This document shows, one piece after another, positions 1 to 5,525 of a stretch of 6,702 bases of DNA. The notes beneath the pieces were generated by a model. It was given only the letters and a program-made list of their open reading frames with translations, had not been told where the DNA came from and made no database searches. Origin of the DNA: JBBKWQ01 sp037969115 (GTDB taxonomy: Bacteria; Actinomycetota; Acidimicrobiia; Acidimicrobiales; Ilumatobacteraceae); the NCBI GenBank assembly GCA_037969115.1, contig JBBKWQ010000354.1:1-6702 (forward strand), given 5' to 3'. The translations under genes and the position numbers were made by a program. How positions within the stretch are numbered: position 1 is the stretch's first letter; each line of letters starts with the position of its first letter.

Positions 1-291
1 GACCGAGACCTCGTGGCCGGTGACGGGGTCCGTCCCGACGATGGAGAGCACGAACGACACGTCGTCGTGTTCCTCCTCGAAACGCGTCACCAGCGTCGAC
101 TGACCGTGGCGCAACCTCCGCATGAGATCACACAGGGTGATGAGCGCGTCTCGACCCATCACCTTGTCACCGGTGAGGTGGAAGACGAGATCTTCGGAGA
201 AGAGACCCTTCACGTTCTCTGCCGCGGTCCCCTCCTTCGTCTCGTATTGGCGACGGAAGTAGTCGCTGATGAGGTCTCGGCGAGCGGTCAC
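1..291 (-). CDS. SnoaL/NTF2-like small protein, partial (C-terminus beyond left edge)
   Basis: About 97 codons are visible and the frame is open to the window edge. The translation starts (M/V)TARRDLISDYFRRQ and continues through ENVKGLFSEDLVFHLTGDKVMGRDAL, with later segments LVTRFEEEHDDVSFVLSIV. An N-terminal helix, a short segment with a FxxDxxFH-like pattern, a G-(R/K)-(D/E)-A-L turn and alternating beta-strands are typical of the SnoaL/NTF2-like alpha+beta barrel, whose members are usually 120-150 aa. I chose the GTG at 291 because GGAGG (304-300) lies 8 nt upstream. An in-frame ATG at 306 would add MEDPA but has no ribosome binding site. The GTG overlaps the TGA of the small upstream ORF (GTGA). 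Family members range from steroid isomerases and polyketide cyclases to non-enzymatic binding proteins, so no reaction can be assigned. Its position behind the ABC ATPase suggests co-transcription with it. The family call is from fold-like pattern only. Confidence 0.62.
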   Translation of the reverse strand, partial: MTARRDLISDYFRRQYETKEGTAAENVKGLFSEDLVFHLTGDKVMGRDALITLCDLMRRLRHGQSTLVTRFEEEHDDVSFVLSIVGTDPVTGHEVSV

Positions 292-368
292 GGCAGGATC
301 CTCCATACGGCAAGGTGGTCCGCACGTTCGGCAGCGGCCACGAGTTCTTCTGTGGTCTCGAGAGTCAT
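288..368 (-). CDS. Possible 26-codon ORF bridging the ABC ATPase and SnoaL-like genes
   Basis: The ORF reads MTLETTEELVAAAERADHLA followed by VWRILP and a stop. Its ATG overlaps the TGA stop of the ABC ATPase (ATGA), and its own TGA overlaps the GTG start of the SnoaL-like gene (GTGA), so a ribosome could pass from gene to gene by termination-reinitiation. The peptide is an amphipathic, Glu/Ala-rich helix-like sequence with no recognisable domain. About 16 of 25 sense codons end in G or C, compatible with coding but too few to prove it. The other reading is that this is the original N-terminus of the SnoaL-like protein, separated from it by a frameshift or a sequencing error near 290-306. I cannot distinguish these from one sequence. 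Confidence 0.3.
   Translation of the reverse strand: MTLETTEELVAAAERADHLAVWRILP
300..304 (-). promoter_or_regulatory. Ribosome binding site deciding the GTG start of the SnoaL-like gene
   Basis: GGAGG on the minus strand lies 8 nt before GTG 291-289. The alternative ATG (306-304) overlaps this motif and has no purine-rich sequence in front of it, so the GTG is the better start. Confidence 0.55.
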
Positions 369-1906
369 GCGCCGATCAGCCCCGTCCCACCGGACGCCAG
401 CGTCATGACTGACTTCTCGTCGGCGACTTCTGCAGGCAGCGTCCCGACGATCCGTCCATCGCGTACGACATGGATGATGTCGGAGAGTTCGAGGAGTTCC
501 GGCAGGTCTGAGCTCACCACCAGCACCGCGGTGCCAGCCTGAGCGAGGTCGCGAATCAGACGATGGATCTCGACCTTGGCCCCGACATCGACACCGCGCG
601 TGGGCTCGTCGAGGACGATGGCAGTGGGCTTGCGACCCAACCACTTGGCGAGCACCACCTTCTGCTGATTGCCGCCGCTGTATTCGCCGACATCGCGCTG
701 GATCTCGGGCGGTCGGAGCCCGACGACGTCAGCGAGATCCTTGGCGAATCTGGCGATCTTTCGACGCAACAACACCGTGCTGCGCGACAACTCGTGCCGG
801 TTGGGCAACGTGATGTTGTCGGACAGTGACATGGTCAGCGCCAGGCCGTCGGTGCGGCGCTCTTCTGGAACGTACGCCAGCCCGTTCGAGACGGCGGAGC
901 CGTAACCGCTGATCCGCTTGGTCGTGCCTCCGGCGGTCATCGTCACATGACCGGCGGATTTGATGTCGGCGCCGATGATCGCTCGAACCAGTTCGGTGCG
1001 GCCTGCGCCGACGAGGCCGCCCAACCCGACGATCTCCCCCGCCCGCACCTCGAGATCGACATCGTTCACCCCGTGGGCCCTGATCCCGCTGGCGGACAGA
1101 ACCACTTCGCCGGGAGTCGTGTCTCGGCGGGTTTGTAGATCGAGGCTGAGTTCGCGGCCGACCATCTTGTCGACGAGCTCGTCGGGCTTGGTGTCCGAAA
1201 TCGAGACGGTGTCGACGAGTTTGCCGTCCCGCAAGACGGTGACTCGGTCGCAGATCTGGAAGACCTCCGGGATCCGATGCGAGATGTAGATGATCGCCAG
1301 GCCACGCTCGGCGAGGCGCTGCAGCATGTCGAGCAGATAGTCGGTCTCGGCCGGCGTGAGGGTCGCGGTGGGCTCGTCGAGGATCAATACCCGAGGGTTG
1401 CGCGCGATCGCCCGAGCGATTTCCACGAACTGGCGGAGCGCGACCGAAAGCCGCGCCACGGGCACATCGAGATCGACCGATACGCCGATTTCTTTCAGCG
1501 CGTCGGCAGCGATTCTTTTGACCTCACGAGTCTTGATGAAACCCGCCTGGCTGGGAGTCGAACCGAGCACGATGTTCTCGGCGACCGTCAGTTCGGGCAC
1601 GAGGCTGAGCTCCTGGTGGACCAGTGAGATGCCGGCCTCGAGTGCCGCCCTGGCGCCGCCGTGGAGCGGTTCACCGTCGACGAGCACCGTGCCCTGTGTC
1701 GGGGTGAGGATGCCGGCGAGCACCCGCATCAGGGTCGACTTGCCAGCACCGTTCTCGCCGACGAGACCGTGGATCTCACCCGGCGGGACCGCGATGCTGA
1801 CCCCGTCGACTGCGAGGGCCCCACCGAAGCGCTTCACGATGCTGCGCGCCTCGATGATGAAGCGGGCGCCGTCGCGCCGGTCCGCTCGGATCGAACCCTC
1901 ACTCAT
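365..1906 (-). CDS. Sugar-type ABC transporter ATP-binding protein with two ABC domains (RbsA/MglA/XylG class)
   Basis: A 513-aa cytoplasmic ATPase expected to energise import of a monosaccharide or similar small polar compound (CUT2-type system). The first ABC domain has Walker A GENGAGKST (50-58), Q-loop Gln98, the degenerate signature LSVALRQ (153-159) usual in this class, Walker B VLILDEP (173-179) with Glu178, and switch His210. The second has a Walker A-like GLVGAGRTE (297-305) with Arg in place of the catalytic Lys, signature YSGGNQQK (409-416), Walker B IVLDEPT (430-436), and Ser-Ser-Asp where the switch His would be. This asymmetry is normal for RbsA-type proteins, and the length matches the family (about 500 aa). 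The ATG at 1906 is the only suitable start near the first domain, but no clear Shine-Dalgarno precedes it. No permease or binding protein gene is visible next to it. It faces the catabolic operon and shares a LacI-type control region with it. The family call is firm; the substrate is unknown. Confidence 0.95.
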   Translation of the reverse strand: MSEGSIRADRRDGARFIIEARSIVKRFGGALAVDGVSIAVPPGEIHGLVGENGAGKSTLMRVLAGILTPTQGTVLVDGEPLHGGARAALEAGISLVHQELSLVPELTVAENIVLGSTPSQAGFIKTREVKRIAADALKEIGVSVDLDVPVARLSVALRQFVEIARAIARNPRVLILDEPTATLTPAETDYLLDMLQRLAERGLAIIYISHRIPEVFQICDRVTVLRDGKLVDTVSISDTKPDELVDKMVGRELSLDLQTRRDTTPGEVVLSASGIRAHGVNDVDLEVRAGEIVGLGGLVGAGRTELVRAIIGADIKSAGHVTMTAGGTTKRISGYGSAVSNGLAYVPEERRTDGLALTMSLSDNITLPNRHELSRSTVLLRRKIARFAKDLADVVGLRPPEIQRDVGEYSGGNQQKVVLAKWLGRKPTAIVLDEPTRGVDVGAKVEIHRLIRDLAQAGTAVLVVSSDLPELLELSDIIHVVRDGRIVGTLPAEVADEKSVMTLASGGTGLIGA

Positions 1907-1923
1907 GTTGAAAACTCATGTTG
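1901..1923 (-). repeat. 10-bp direct repeat duplicating the ABC ATPase start region
   Basis: The minus strand carries CAACATGAGT twice (1923-1914 and 1910-1901), 13 bp apart, so the start codon and its surroundings are duplicated out of frame. The upstream copy (ATG 1919-1917) opens a six-codon ORF, MSFQHE, that stops at 1899, just inside the ATPase gene. GGAG lies about 10 nt before the upstream ATG, while the true ATG at 1906 has none close by, so translation of the ATPase could depend on the short ORF. The repeat is seen directly; the coupling is inferred. Confidence 0.5.
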
Positions 1924-1968
1924 CCACGGCTCCGGATCTGGGTGCAGGTGTGCGTCGGGCATGGATGT

Positions 1969-1997
1969 ACGGTAACAGTCACTGCAAACGATTGCAA
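1969..1997 (-). promoter_or_regulatory. Predicted promoter of the ABC ATPase unit
   Basis: On the minus strand a -35-like TTGCAA (1997-1992) and a -10-like TACCGT (1974-1969, fitting TANNNT) are separated by 17 nt. Transcription would begin near 1962, giving a leader of roughly 55 nt before the ATG at 1906. The -35 element sits inside the palindromic operator, so a bound repressor would block RNA polymerase. The same hexamer and spacing recur in the opposite promoter, which supports the prediction. Confidence 0.55.
1983..1996. promoter_or_regulatory. LacI-family-type operator, ABC side
   Basis: TGCAAACGATTGCA fits the general LacI/GalR-family palindrome TGNAANCGNTTNCA at every defined position and carries the central CG typical of the family. 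The arms TGCAA/TTGCA are perfectly complementary. It overlaps the -35 element of the leftward promoter. The cognate regulator is not in the window. LacI-type regulators commonly control RbsA-class sugar transporters, which fits the neighbouring gene. Confidence 0.75.
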
Positions 1998-2114
1998 GAA
2001 CTATCTCGGTACGGCGTTCGTCGGACTCTCATCTCGGATCGGTCTATTTCGGCCCTGGCCATGCAAAACGAAGAGATTCTCTAGCCGCGATCGGTTCTCA
2101 AAGAGGTCAAGAAC

Positions 2115-2143
2115 TTGCAATCGATTGTAGGAACATCTAAGGT
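2115..2143 (+). promoter_or_regulatory. Predicted promoter of the M24-E1-aldehyde dehydrogenase operon
   Basis: A -35-like TTGCAA (2115-2120) and a -10-like TAAGGT (2138-2143, fitting TANNNT) are separated by 17 nt, the same geometry as the divergent promoter. Transcription would begin near 2150, giving a leader of about 75-80 nt that contains a hairpin. The operator overlaps the -35 hexamer, which indicates repression by steric blocking. Confidence 0.55.
2116..2129. promoter_or_regulatory. LacI-family-type operator, catabolic operon side
   Basis: TGCAATCGATTGTA matches TGNAANCGNTTNCA except at the penultimate base (T for C). Its centre is 133 bp from the centre of the first operator. With the flanking C on the left, the motif CTTGCAATCG is identical to the one read on the minus strand at the first site, so both sites are likely bound by the same protein. 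The single mismatch may make this the weaker site. Confidence 0.7.
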
Positions 2144-2173
2144 GTAACACGTGAAACGAGGGGCAAGAGAAGT

Positions 2174-2191
2174 GACGGCACGAATGCCGTC
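2174..2191 (+). promoter_or_regulatory. Leader hairpin upstream of the M24 gene
   Basis: GACGGCA (2174-2180), loop CGAA and TGCCGTC (2185-2191) form a perfect 7-bp stem with a tetraloop in the predicted 5' leader, about 37 nt before the preferred start codon. No U-tract follows, so it is not an intrinsic terminator. It could stabilise the mRNA or influence initiation. The stem is seen directly; any role is inferred. Confidence 0.4.
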
Positions 2192-2211
2192 CAGACGATG
2201 TTCGACGACAC

Positions 2212-2220
2212 AGGAGAAGG
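2212..2220 (+). promoter_or_regulatory. Ribosome binding site deciding the ATG at 2228 for the M24 gene
   Basis: AGGAGAAGG ends 7 nt before ATG 2228. The upstream in-frame ATG at 2198 would place this motif inside the coding sequence and has no comparable motif itself, so 2228 is the preferred start. Confidence 0.65.
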
Positions 2221-2227
2221 CGACCAG

Positions 2228-3478
2228 ATGGCCGAGTTTGCGATAGCGGTGACACCGTCCCCGGGCGGGATGGCGGTCGACTTCGAGAAGCGTGTCGATT
2301 TCGATCGGCTACGGGATTACCGACTGTCACGGGTCCGCGCCGCCCTCGATGCGTCCCCCGCGGGCGCCCTGCTGTGTTTCGACACGAACAACATCCGATA
2401 CACCACGAGCACCCAGATCGGTGAATGGGCTCGCGACAAGATGACGCGCTACTCGTTGCTCGCTCGAGAAGGCGACCCCATGGTTTGGGACTTCGGATCC
2501 GCAGCGGCGCATCATCGGCTGCACGCGCCATGGCTCAAGCCCGAGAACTGCCGGGCCGGGCTCAACGGGTTGCGCGGCGCGATCCCGCCCGACAACGAGT
2601 TGTTCAAGCGCAGTGCCGGCGAGATTGCCGAGTTGCTGCGGGCTCAGGGCGTCGCCGATATGCCGGTCGGAGTCGACATCGTCGAACCACCGATGCTGTT
2701 CGCGCTCCAGGCCGAAGGCCTCACCGTCATCGACGGTCAGCAGATCATGTTGGACGCCCGCGAGATCAAGTCGCTCGACGAGATCATGCTGTTGACCACC
2801 GCCGCTGCCATGGTCGATGGCGCATACCAGATGATCTCGGAGGTCCTGAAGCCAGGAATTCGGGAGAACGAGGTCGTGGCGCTCGTGAACAAGAAGCTGT
2901 ACGACATGGGCTCGGACGACGTCGAAGCGGTCAATGCGGTTTCCGGCGAACGTTGCAGCCCCCACCCGCACAACTTCTCCGACCGCATCATCCGCCCGGG
3001 CGATCAGGCATTCTTCGACATCATCCAGTCGTTCAACGGGTACCGGACGTGTTACTACCGGACCCTCAACGTCGGACGCGCGACCACCGCCCAACACGAC
3101 GCATACACCAAAGCACGCGAGTGGATCGATGCGGCGATCGAGATGATCAAGCCGGGCGTGAGCACCTCCGACGTCGCCGAAGGGTTCCCCAGCTGCGAGG
3201 AGTTCGGGTTCACCACTGAATTCGAGGCCTTCGGCTTGCAGTTCGGTCACGGACTGGGTCTCGGTCTGCACGAACGACCGATCATCAGTCGCGTCAACTC
3301 TCTGGCCCATCCGATGGAGATCAAGGAGAACATGGTGTTCGCACTCGAGACCTATTGCCCGGCGACTGATGGCGTCTCAGCCGCTCGGATCGAGGAAGAA
3401 GTCGTCGTCACCGCCGATGGGTGCAACGTCATCACGCTCTTTCCCGCCGAGACGCTCTTCATCGCCAACGAGTACTGA
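2228..3478 (+). CDS. M24 family (creatinase/aminopeptidase P-like) protein with an altered metal site
   Basis: A 416-aa protein with the two-part architecture of the creatinase/Xaa-Pro peptidase group: an N-terminal creatinase-like domain (about 25-170, with LLCFDTNNIRY at 48-58) and a C-terminal pita-bread domain (about 185-410). Expected metal-site positions are Asp264 (FFDII), then Cys275 in GYRTCYYRT where metallopeptidases have the second Asp, His341 (GHGLG), Glu374 (ALET) and Glu389 (ARIEEE). His246, 18 residues before Asp264, matches the conserved substrate-site His, and His348 is also present. Four of five ligands are thus kept and one is replaced by Cys. Creatinase itself has Ala here in GYYTALERT and is metal-free, while DMSP lyase DddP is a metal-dependent lyase of the same fold. 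A peptidase, a C-N hydrolase or a lyase are all possible. It is the first gene of the operon, ends 11 nt before E1 alpha, and was started at 2228 for its ribosome binding site; the alternative start at 2198 adds 10 residues. The fold is firm, the reaction unknown. Confidence 0.9.
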   Translation: MAEFAIAVTPSPGGMAVDFEKRVDFDRLRDYRLSRVRAALDASPAGALLCFDTNNIRYTTSTQIGEWARDKMTRYSLLAREGDPMVWDFGSAAAHHRLHAPWLKPENCRAGLNGLRGAIPPDNELFKRSAGEIAELLRAQGVADMPVGVDIVEPPMLFALQAEGLTVIDGQQIMLDAREIKSLDEIMLLTTAAAMVDGAYQMISEVLKPGIRENEVVALVNKKLYDMGSDDVEAVNAVSGERCSPHPHNFSDRIIRPGDQAFFDIIQSFNGYRTCYYRTLNVGRATTAQHDAYTKAREWIDAAIEMIKPGVSTSDVAEGFPSCEEFGFTTEFEAFGLQFGHGLGLGLHERPIISRVNSLAHPMEIKENMVFALETYCPATDGVSAARIEEEVVVTADGCNVITLFPAETLFIANEY

Positions 3479-3484
3479 GAGGAG
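3478..3484 (+). promoter_or_regulatory. Ribosome binding site of the E1 alpha gene
   Basis: AGAGGAG lies 5 nt before ATG 3490 and overlaps the stop codon of the M24 gene. It selects the ATG at 3490 over the in-frame upstream ATG at 3421, which would overlap the M24 gene by 58 nt and add a basic, unrelated stretch. Confidence 0.7.
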
Positions 3485-3489
3485 CTCGA

Positions 3490-4554
3490 ATGACAACGAT
3501 GCCGTCCTACGAGGACTACGGAAACCATCCGCCGGTGTTCCCCACGGCGGTCGACGAGTCCAACGCGGATCTCGCGATCACACCCGAGGTCCGTCTGCAC
3601 CTGTACGAGATGCAGCAGCAGATCCGGCAGTTCGAGAAACGTGCATACGACCTGTTCCTGAAGGGATTGGTCAAGGGCACCAGTCACCTTTCGCTCGGCC
3701 AAGAAGCCATTGCGGCCGGGTTCGGCGCTGCGATGCGCCCCGACGACTGGACGTTCGCGACCTATCGGGGCCACGCCCACACGATTGCGCGTGGCGTACC
3801 ACTCACACCGATCATGGCCGAACTGCTCGGACGCGCCAACGGATTGATGAGCGGCAAGGGCGGGTCGATGCATCTCACCAGCGTCGAGCACGGCGTGATG
3901 GGCAGCTACGCGATCATCGGCGCCCACCTGTGTGTCGCCAACGGCGCCGCGTGGACATCGCAGGTCAACGACACGGGCCAGGTTGCCGTCGCCTTCTTCG
4001 GCGACGGGACCACCAACATCGGCGCCTTCCACGAAGCGATCAACTTCGCCAAAGTGTGGGACCTGCCCACCGTGTTCGTCTGCGAGAACAACCTGTACAT
4101 GGAGTACACGTCAATCGCCCACGTCGCTCCGGTCACCAATCCCGCCGCCGACCGAGCCAGCGCGTATGGTCTCGAGTCGATCATCGTCGACGGCAACGAT
4201 GCCGACGCGGTGTACATCGCCGCAAACGCTGCGCTCGACAAGGCTCGGTCAGGGGGCGGGCCGTCGCTGATCGAGGCGCAGACCTATCGGCATCACGGAC
4301 ACAGTCGCGCCGACCCGGGCACGTATCGACCCAAAGAAGAGGTCGACGCGTGGATGCAGCGCGATCCGATCCCGATGTACCACCAGCGTCTGCTCCAACT
4401 CGGCGTCGGCGAGGAAGCACTCACCACGATCTCGCAGCAGGTGTCGCTCGCCGTGCAGACGGCAACCGACGAGGCAACCGACGGGGCACTTCCCAGCCTC
4501 GACAAGATCTTCACTGACGTATGGGCCGATGGAGGCTGGACATGGCGCAACTGA
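3490..4554 (+). CDS. Thiamine-diphosphate-dependent 2-oxoacid dehydrogenase E1 component, alpha subunit
   Basis: A 354-aa subunit that, with the next gene product, should form an alpha2beta2 E1 enzyme decarboxylating a 2-oxoacid (pyruvate, acetoin or branched-chain type) in the cytoplasm. The diphosphate-binding motif runs from GDG (171-173) to the Asn pair at 200-201 (GDG-x27-NN), as in the family. Other landmarks are HLSLGQEA (66-73), the TYRGHAH active-site region (91-97), GGSMH (124-128) and the phosphorylation-loop-like YRHHGHSRADPG (266-277). Where relatives usually have a G(A)NGIVGG-like segment, this protein has GSYAIIGAHLCVANGAAW (138-155), a noticeable variation near the cofactor. 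The length is normal, with an N-terminal extension of about 30 residues. It overlaps the beta gene by 13 nt. Sequence alone does not say which 2-oxoacid is used. The family call is firm. Confidence 0.93.
   Translation: MTTMPSYEDYGNHPPVFPTAVDESNADLAITPEVRLHLYEMQQQIRQFEKRAYDLFLKGLVKGTSHLSLGQEAIAAGFGAAMRPDDWTFATYRGHAHTIARGVPLTPIMAELLGRANGLMSGKGGSMHLTSVEHGVMGSYAIIGAHLCVANGAAWTSQVNDTGQVAVAFFGDGTTNIGAFHEAINFAKVWDLPTVFVCENNLYMEYTSIAHVAPVTNPAADRASAYGLESIIVDGNDADAVYIAANAALDKARSGGGPSLIEAQTYRHHGHSRADPGTYRPKEEVDAWMQRDPIPMYHQRLLQLGVGEEALTTISQQVSLAVQTATDEATDGALPSLDKIFTDVWADGGWTWRN
4531..4535 (+). promoter_or_regulatory. Ribosome binding site of the E1 beta gene
   Basis: GGAGG inside the end of the alpha gene lies 6 nt before ATG 4542 and favours this start over the in-frame ATG at 4521. 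The 13-nt overlap suggests coupled, equimolar synthesis of the two subunits. Confidence 0.65.
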
Positions 4555-5525
4555 CCTATCGAGACGCGATCAGCATCGGCATCGCGCAGGAACTGGCGCA
4601 CGACCCCAACGTGGTCTTCCTCGGGGAGGATGTTGCCGGCGCCGGTGGCGTGTTCAAGGCGACCACTGGTCTGCTGGAGACGTTCGGGCCCAAGCGAGTC
4701 CGAGACGCACCGATTTCCGAACAGGCGATCCTGGGCGCCGCGATGGGCGCCGCCATGACAGGTCTGCGACCGATCGCGGAGATCATGTTCAGCGATTTCC
4801 TCGCCGTGTGTTGGGACATCGTCGCCAACGAGATCGCCAAGAGCCGATACATGACCGATGGCCAGATGACGTTCCCACTGGTGATCCGCACAGCGAATGG
4901 CGCCGGGTCTCGGTTCGGCGCACAACATTCCCAAAGCGTCGAGAACTGGGCGATGATGATCCCAGGCATCAAGGTCGTGGCACCGTCCACGGCCGAGGAC
5001 GCGATCGGCCTCCTGGCGGCCGCCGTGCGTGACCCCGACCCGGTGTTGTTCTTCGAACACAAGTCGATCTACCCGATGAAGTTCGAGGTTCCCGACCGCG
5101 CCGGCGACATCGTCGACGAGCTCGGGAAAGCAAAGATCGTCCGTGAGGGGACTGGTATCACGATCGTTGCGTTGGCGCTGATGGTTCCCCGCGCGCTCGA
5201 AGCCGCCGAGCGGCTCGCCCTCGAAGGCATCGATGCCGAGGTGATCGACGTGCGCTCACTCGTACCGCTCGACACCCAGTGCATCCTGAAGTCGGTCGCC
5301 AAGACGAGCCGGCTGTACACCGTCGAGGAAAACCCTCGACTGTGCGGTTGGGGTGCCGAGATCGCGTCGATCGTCGCCGACGAGGCCTTCTGGGACCTCG
5401 ACGGTCCGATCGTCCGCATCACGACCCCCCACGTTCCCCTGCCGTCGGCAGCCAACCTCGAAGATGCCACGATCCCGTCGGTCGACCGCATCGCAGAGAC
5501 GATCCGAAAGACCGCCAACGCATGA
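4542..5525 (+). CDS. 2-oxoacid dehydrogenase E1 component, beta subunit (transketolase-like)
   Basis: A 327-aa partner of the alpha subunit. It starts MAQLTYRDAI and carries LGED (27-30), DAPISE (55-60) with the conserved catalytic Glu60 that activates the thiamine aminopyrimidine, GAQHSQS (126-132) with His129, the FFEHK segment (170-174), DVRSLVPLD (236-244) in the C-terminal transketolase domain, VEENPR (261-266), and PHVPLPSA (296-303). The length and motif order match PdhB/AcoB/BkdB proteins. The 13-nt overlap with alpha and the ATGA overlap with the following aldehyde dehydrogenase indicate one transcript. The usual next gene, a lipoyl E2, is not present at this position. The specific 2-oxoacid is not determined. 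Confidence 0.94.
   Translation: MAQLTYRDAISIGIAQELAHDPNVVFLGEDVAGAGGVFKATTGLLETFGPKRVRDAPISEQAILGAAMGAAMTGLRPIAEIMFSDFLAVCWDIVANEIAKSRYMTDGQMTFPLVIRTANGAGSRFGAQHSQSVENWAMMIPGIKVVAPSTAEDAIGLLAAAVRDPDPVLFFEHKSIYPMKFEVPDRAGDIVDELGKAKIVREGTGITIVALALMVPRALEAAERLALEGIDAEVIDVRSLVPLDTQCILKSVAKTSRLYTVEENPRLCGWGAEIASIVADEAFWDLDGPIVRITTPHVPLPSAANLEDATIPSVDRIAETIRKTANA

Larger units (their letters stand above)
1907..2227. other. Divergent intergenic control region
   Basis: About 320 bp without a convincing gene separates the leftward transport unit from the rightward catabolic operon. It contains two LacI-type palindromes, two outward-facing promoter-like hexamer pairs, a 7-bp stem hairpin in the rightward leader (2174-2191) and a purine-rich ribosome binding site (2212-2220). 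The middle stretch, about 2000-2110, contains only short, weak palindromes such as AGAGATTCTCT (2072-2082) and nothing I can assign. No regulator gene, terminator or tRNA is visible here. Confidence 0.8.

Noticed and set aside
13..408. 131-codon plus-strand frame at the left edge
   Set aside because: It is antisense to the SnoaL-like frame and the end of the ABC ATPase gene, which have coupled starts and family-like sequence. It has no ribosome binding site.
2062..2076. Possible third LacI-type site (TGCAAAACG...)
   Set aside because: The left half has one base too many before CG and the right half (AAGAG) does not pair with it, so the palindrome fails.
2072..2082. Short palindrome AGAGATTCTCT
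   Set aside because: It is only 5 bp per arm with no promoter element at a fitting distance. Such repeats are expected by chance.
2327..3310. 327-codon open frame on the minus strand inside the M24 gene
   Set aside because: It is antisense to a clear M24 protein, shows no domain, and is of the kind that high-GC codon bias produces by default.
3369..4517. 382-codon plus-strand frame overlapping the E1 alpha gene
   Set aside because: It is very rich in Arg and Ser with no motif, whereas the overlapping frame has full E1 alpha motifs and a ribosome binding site.
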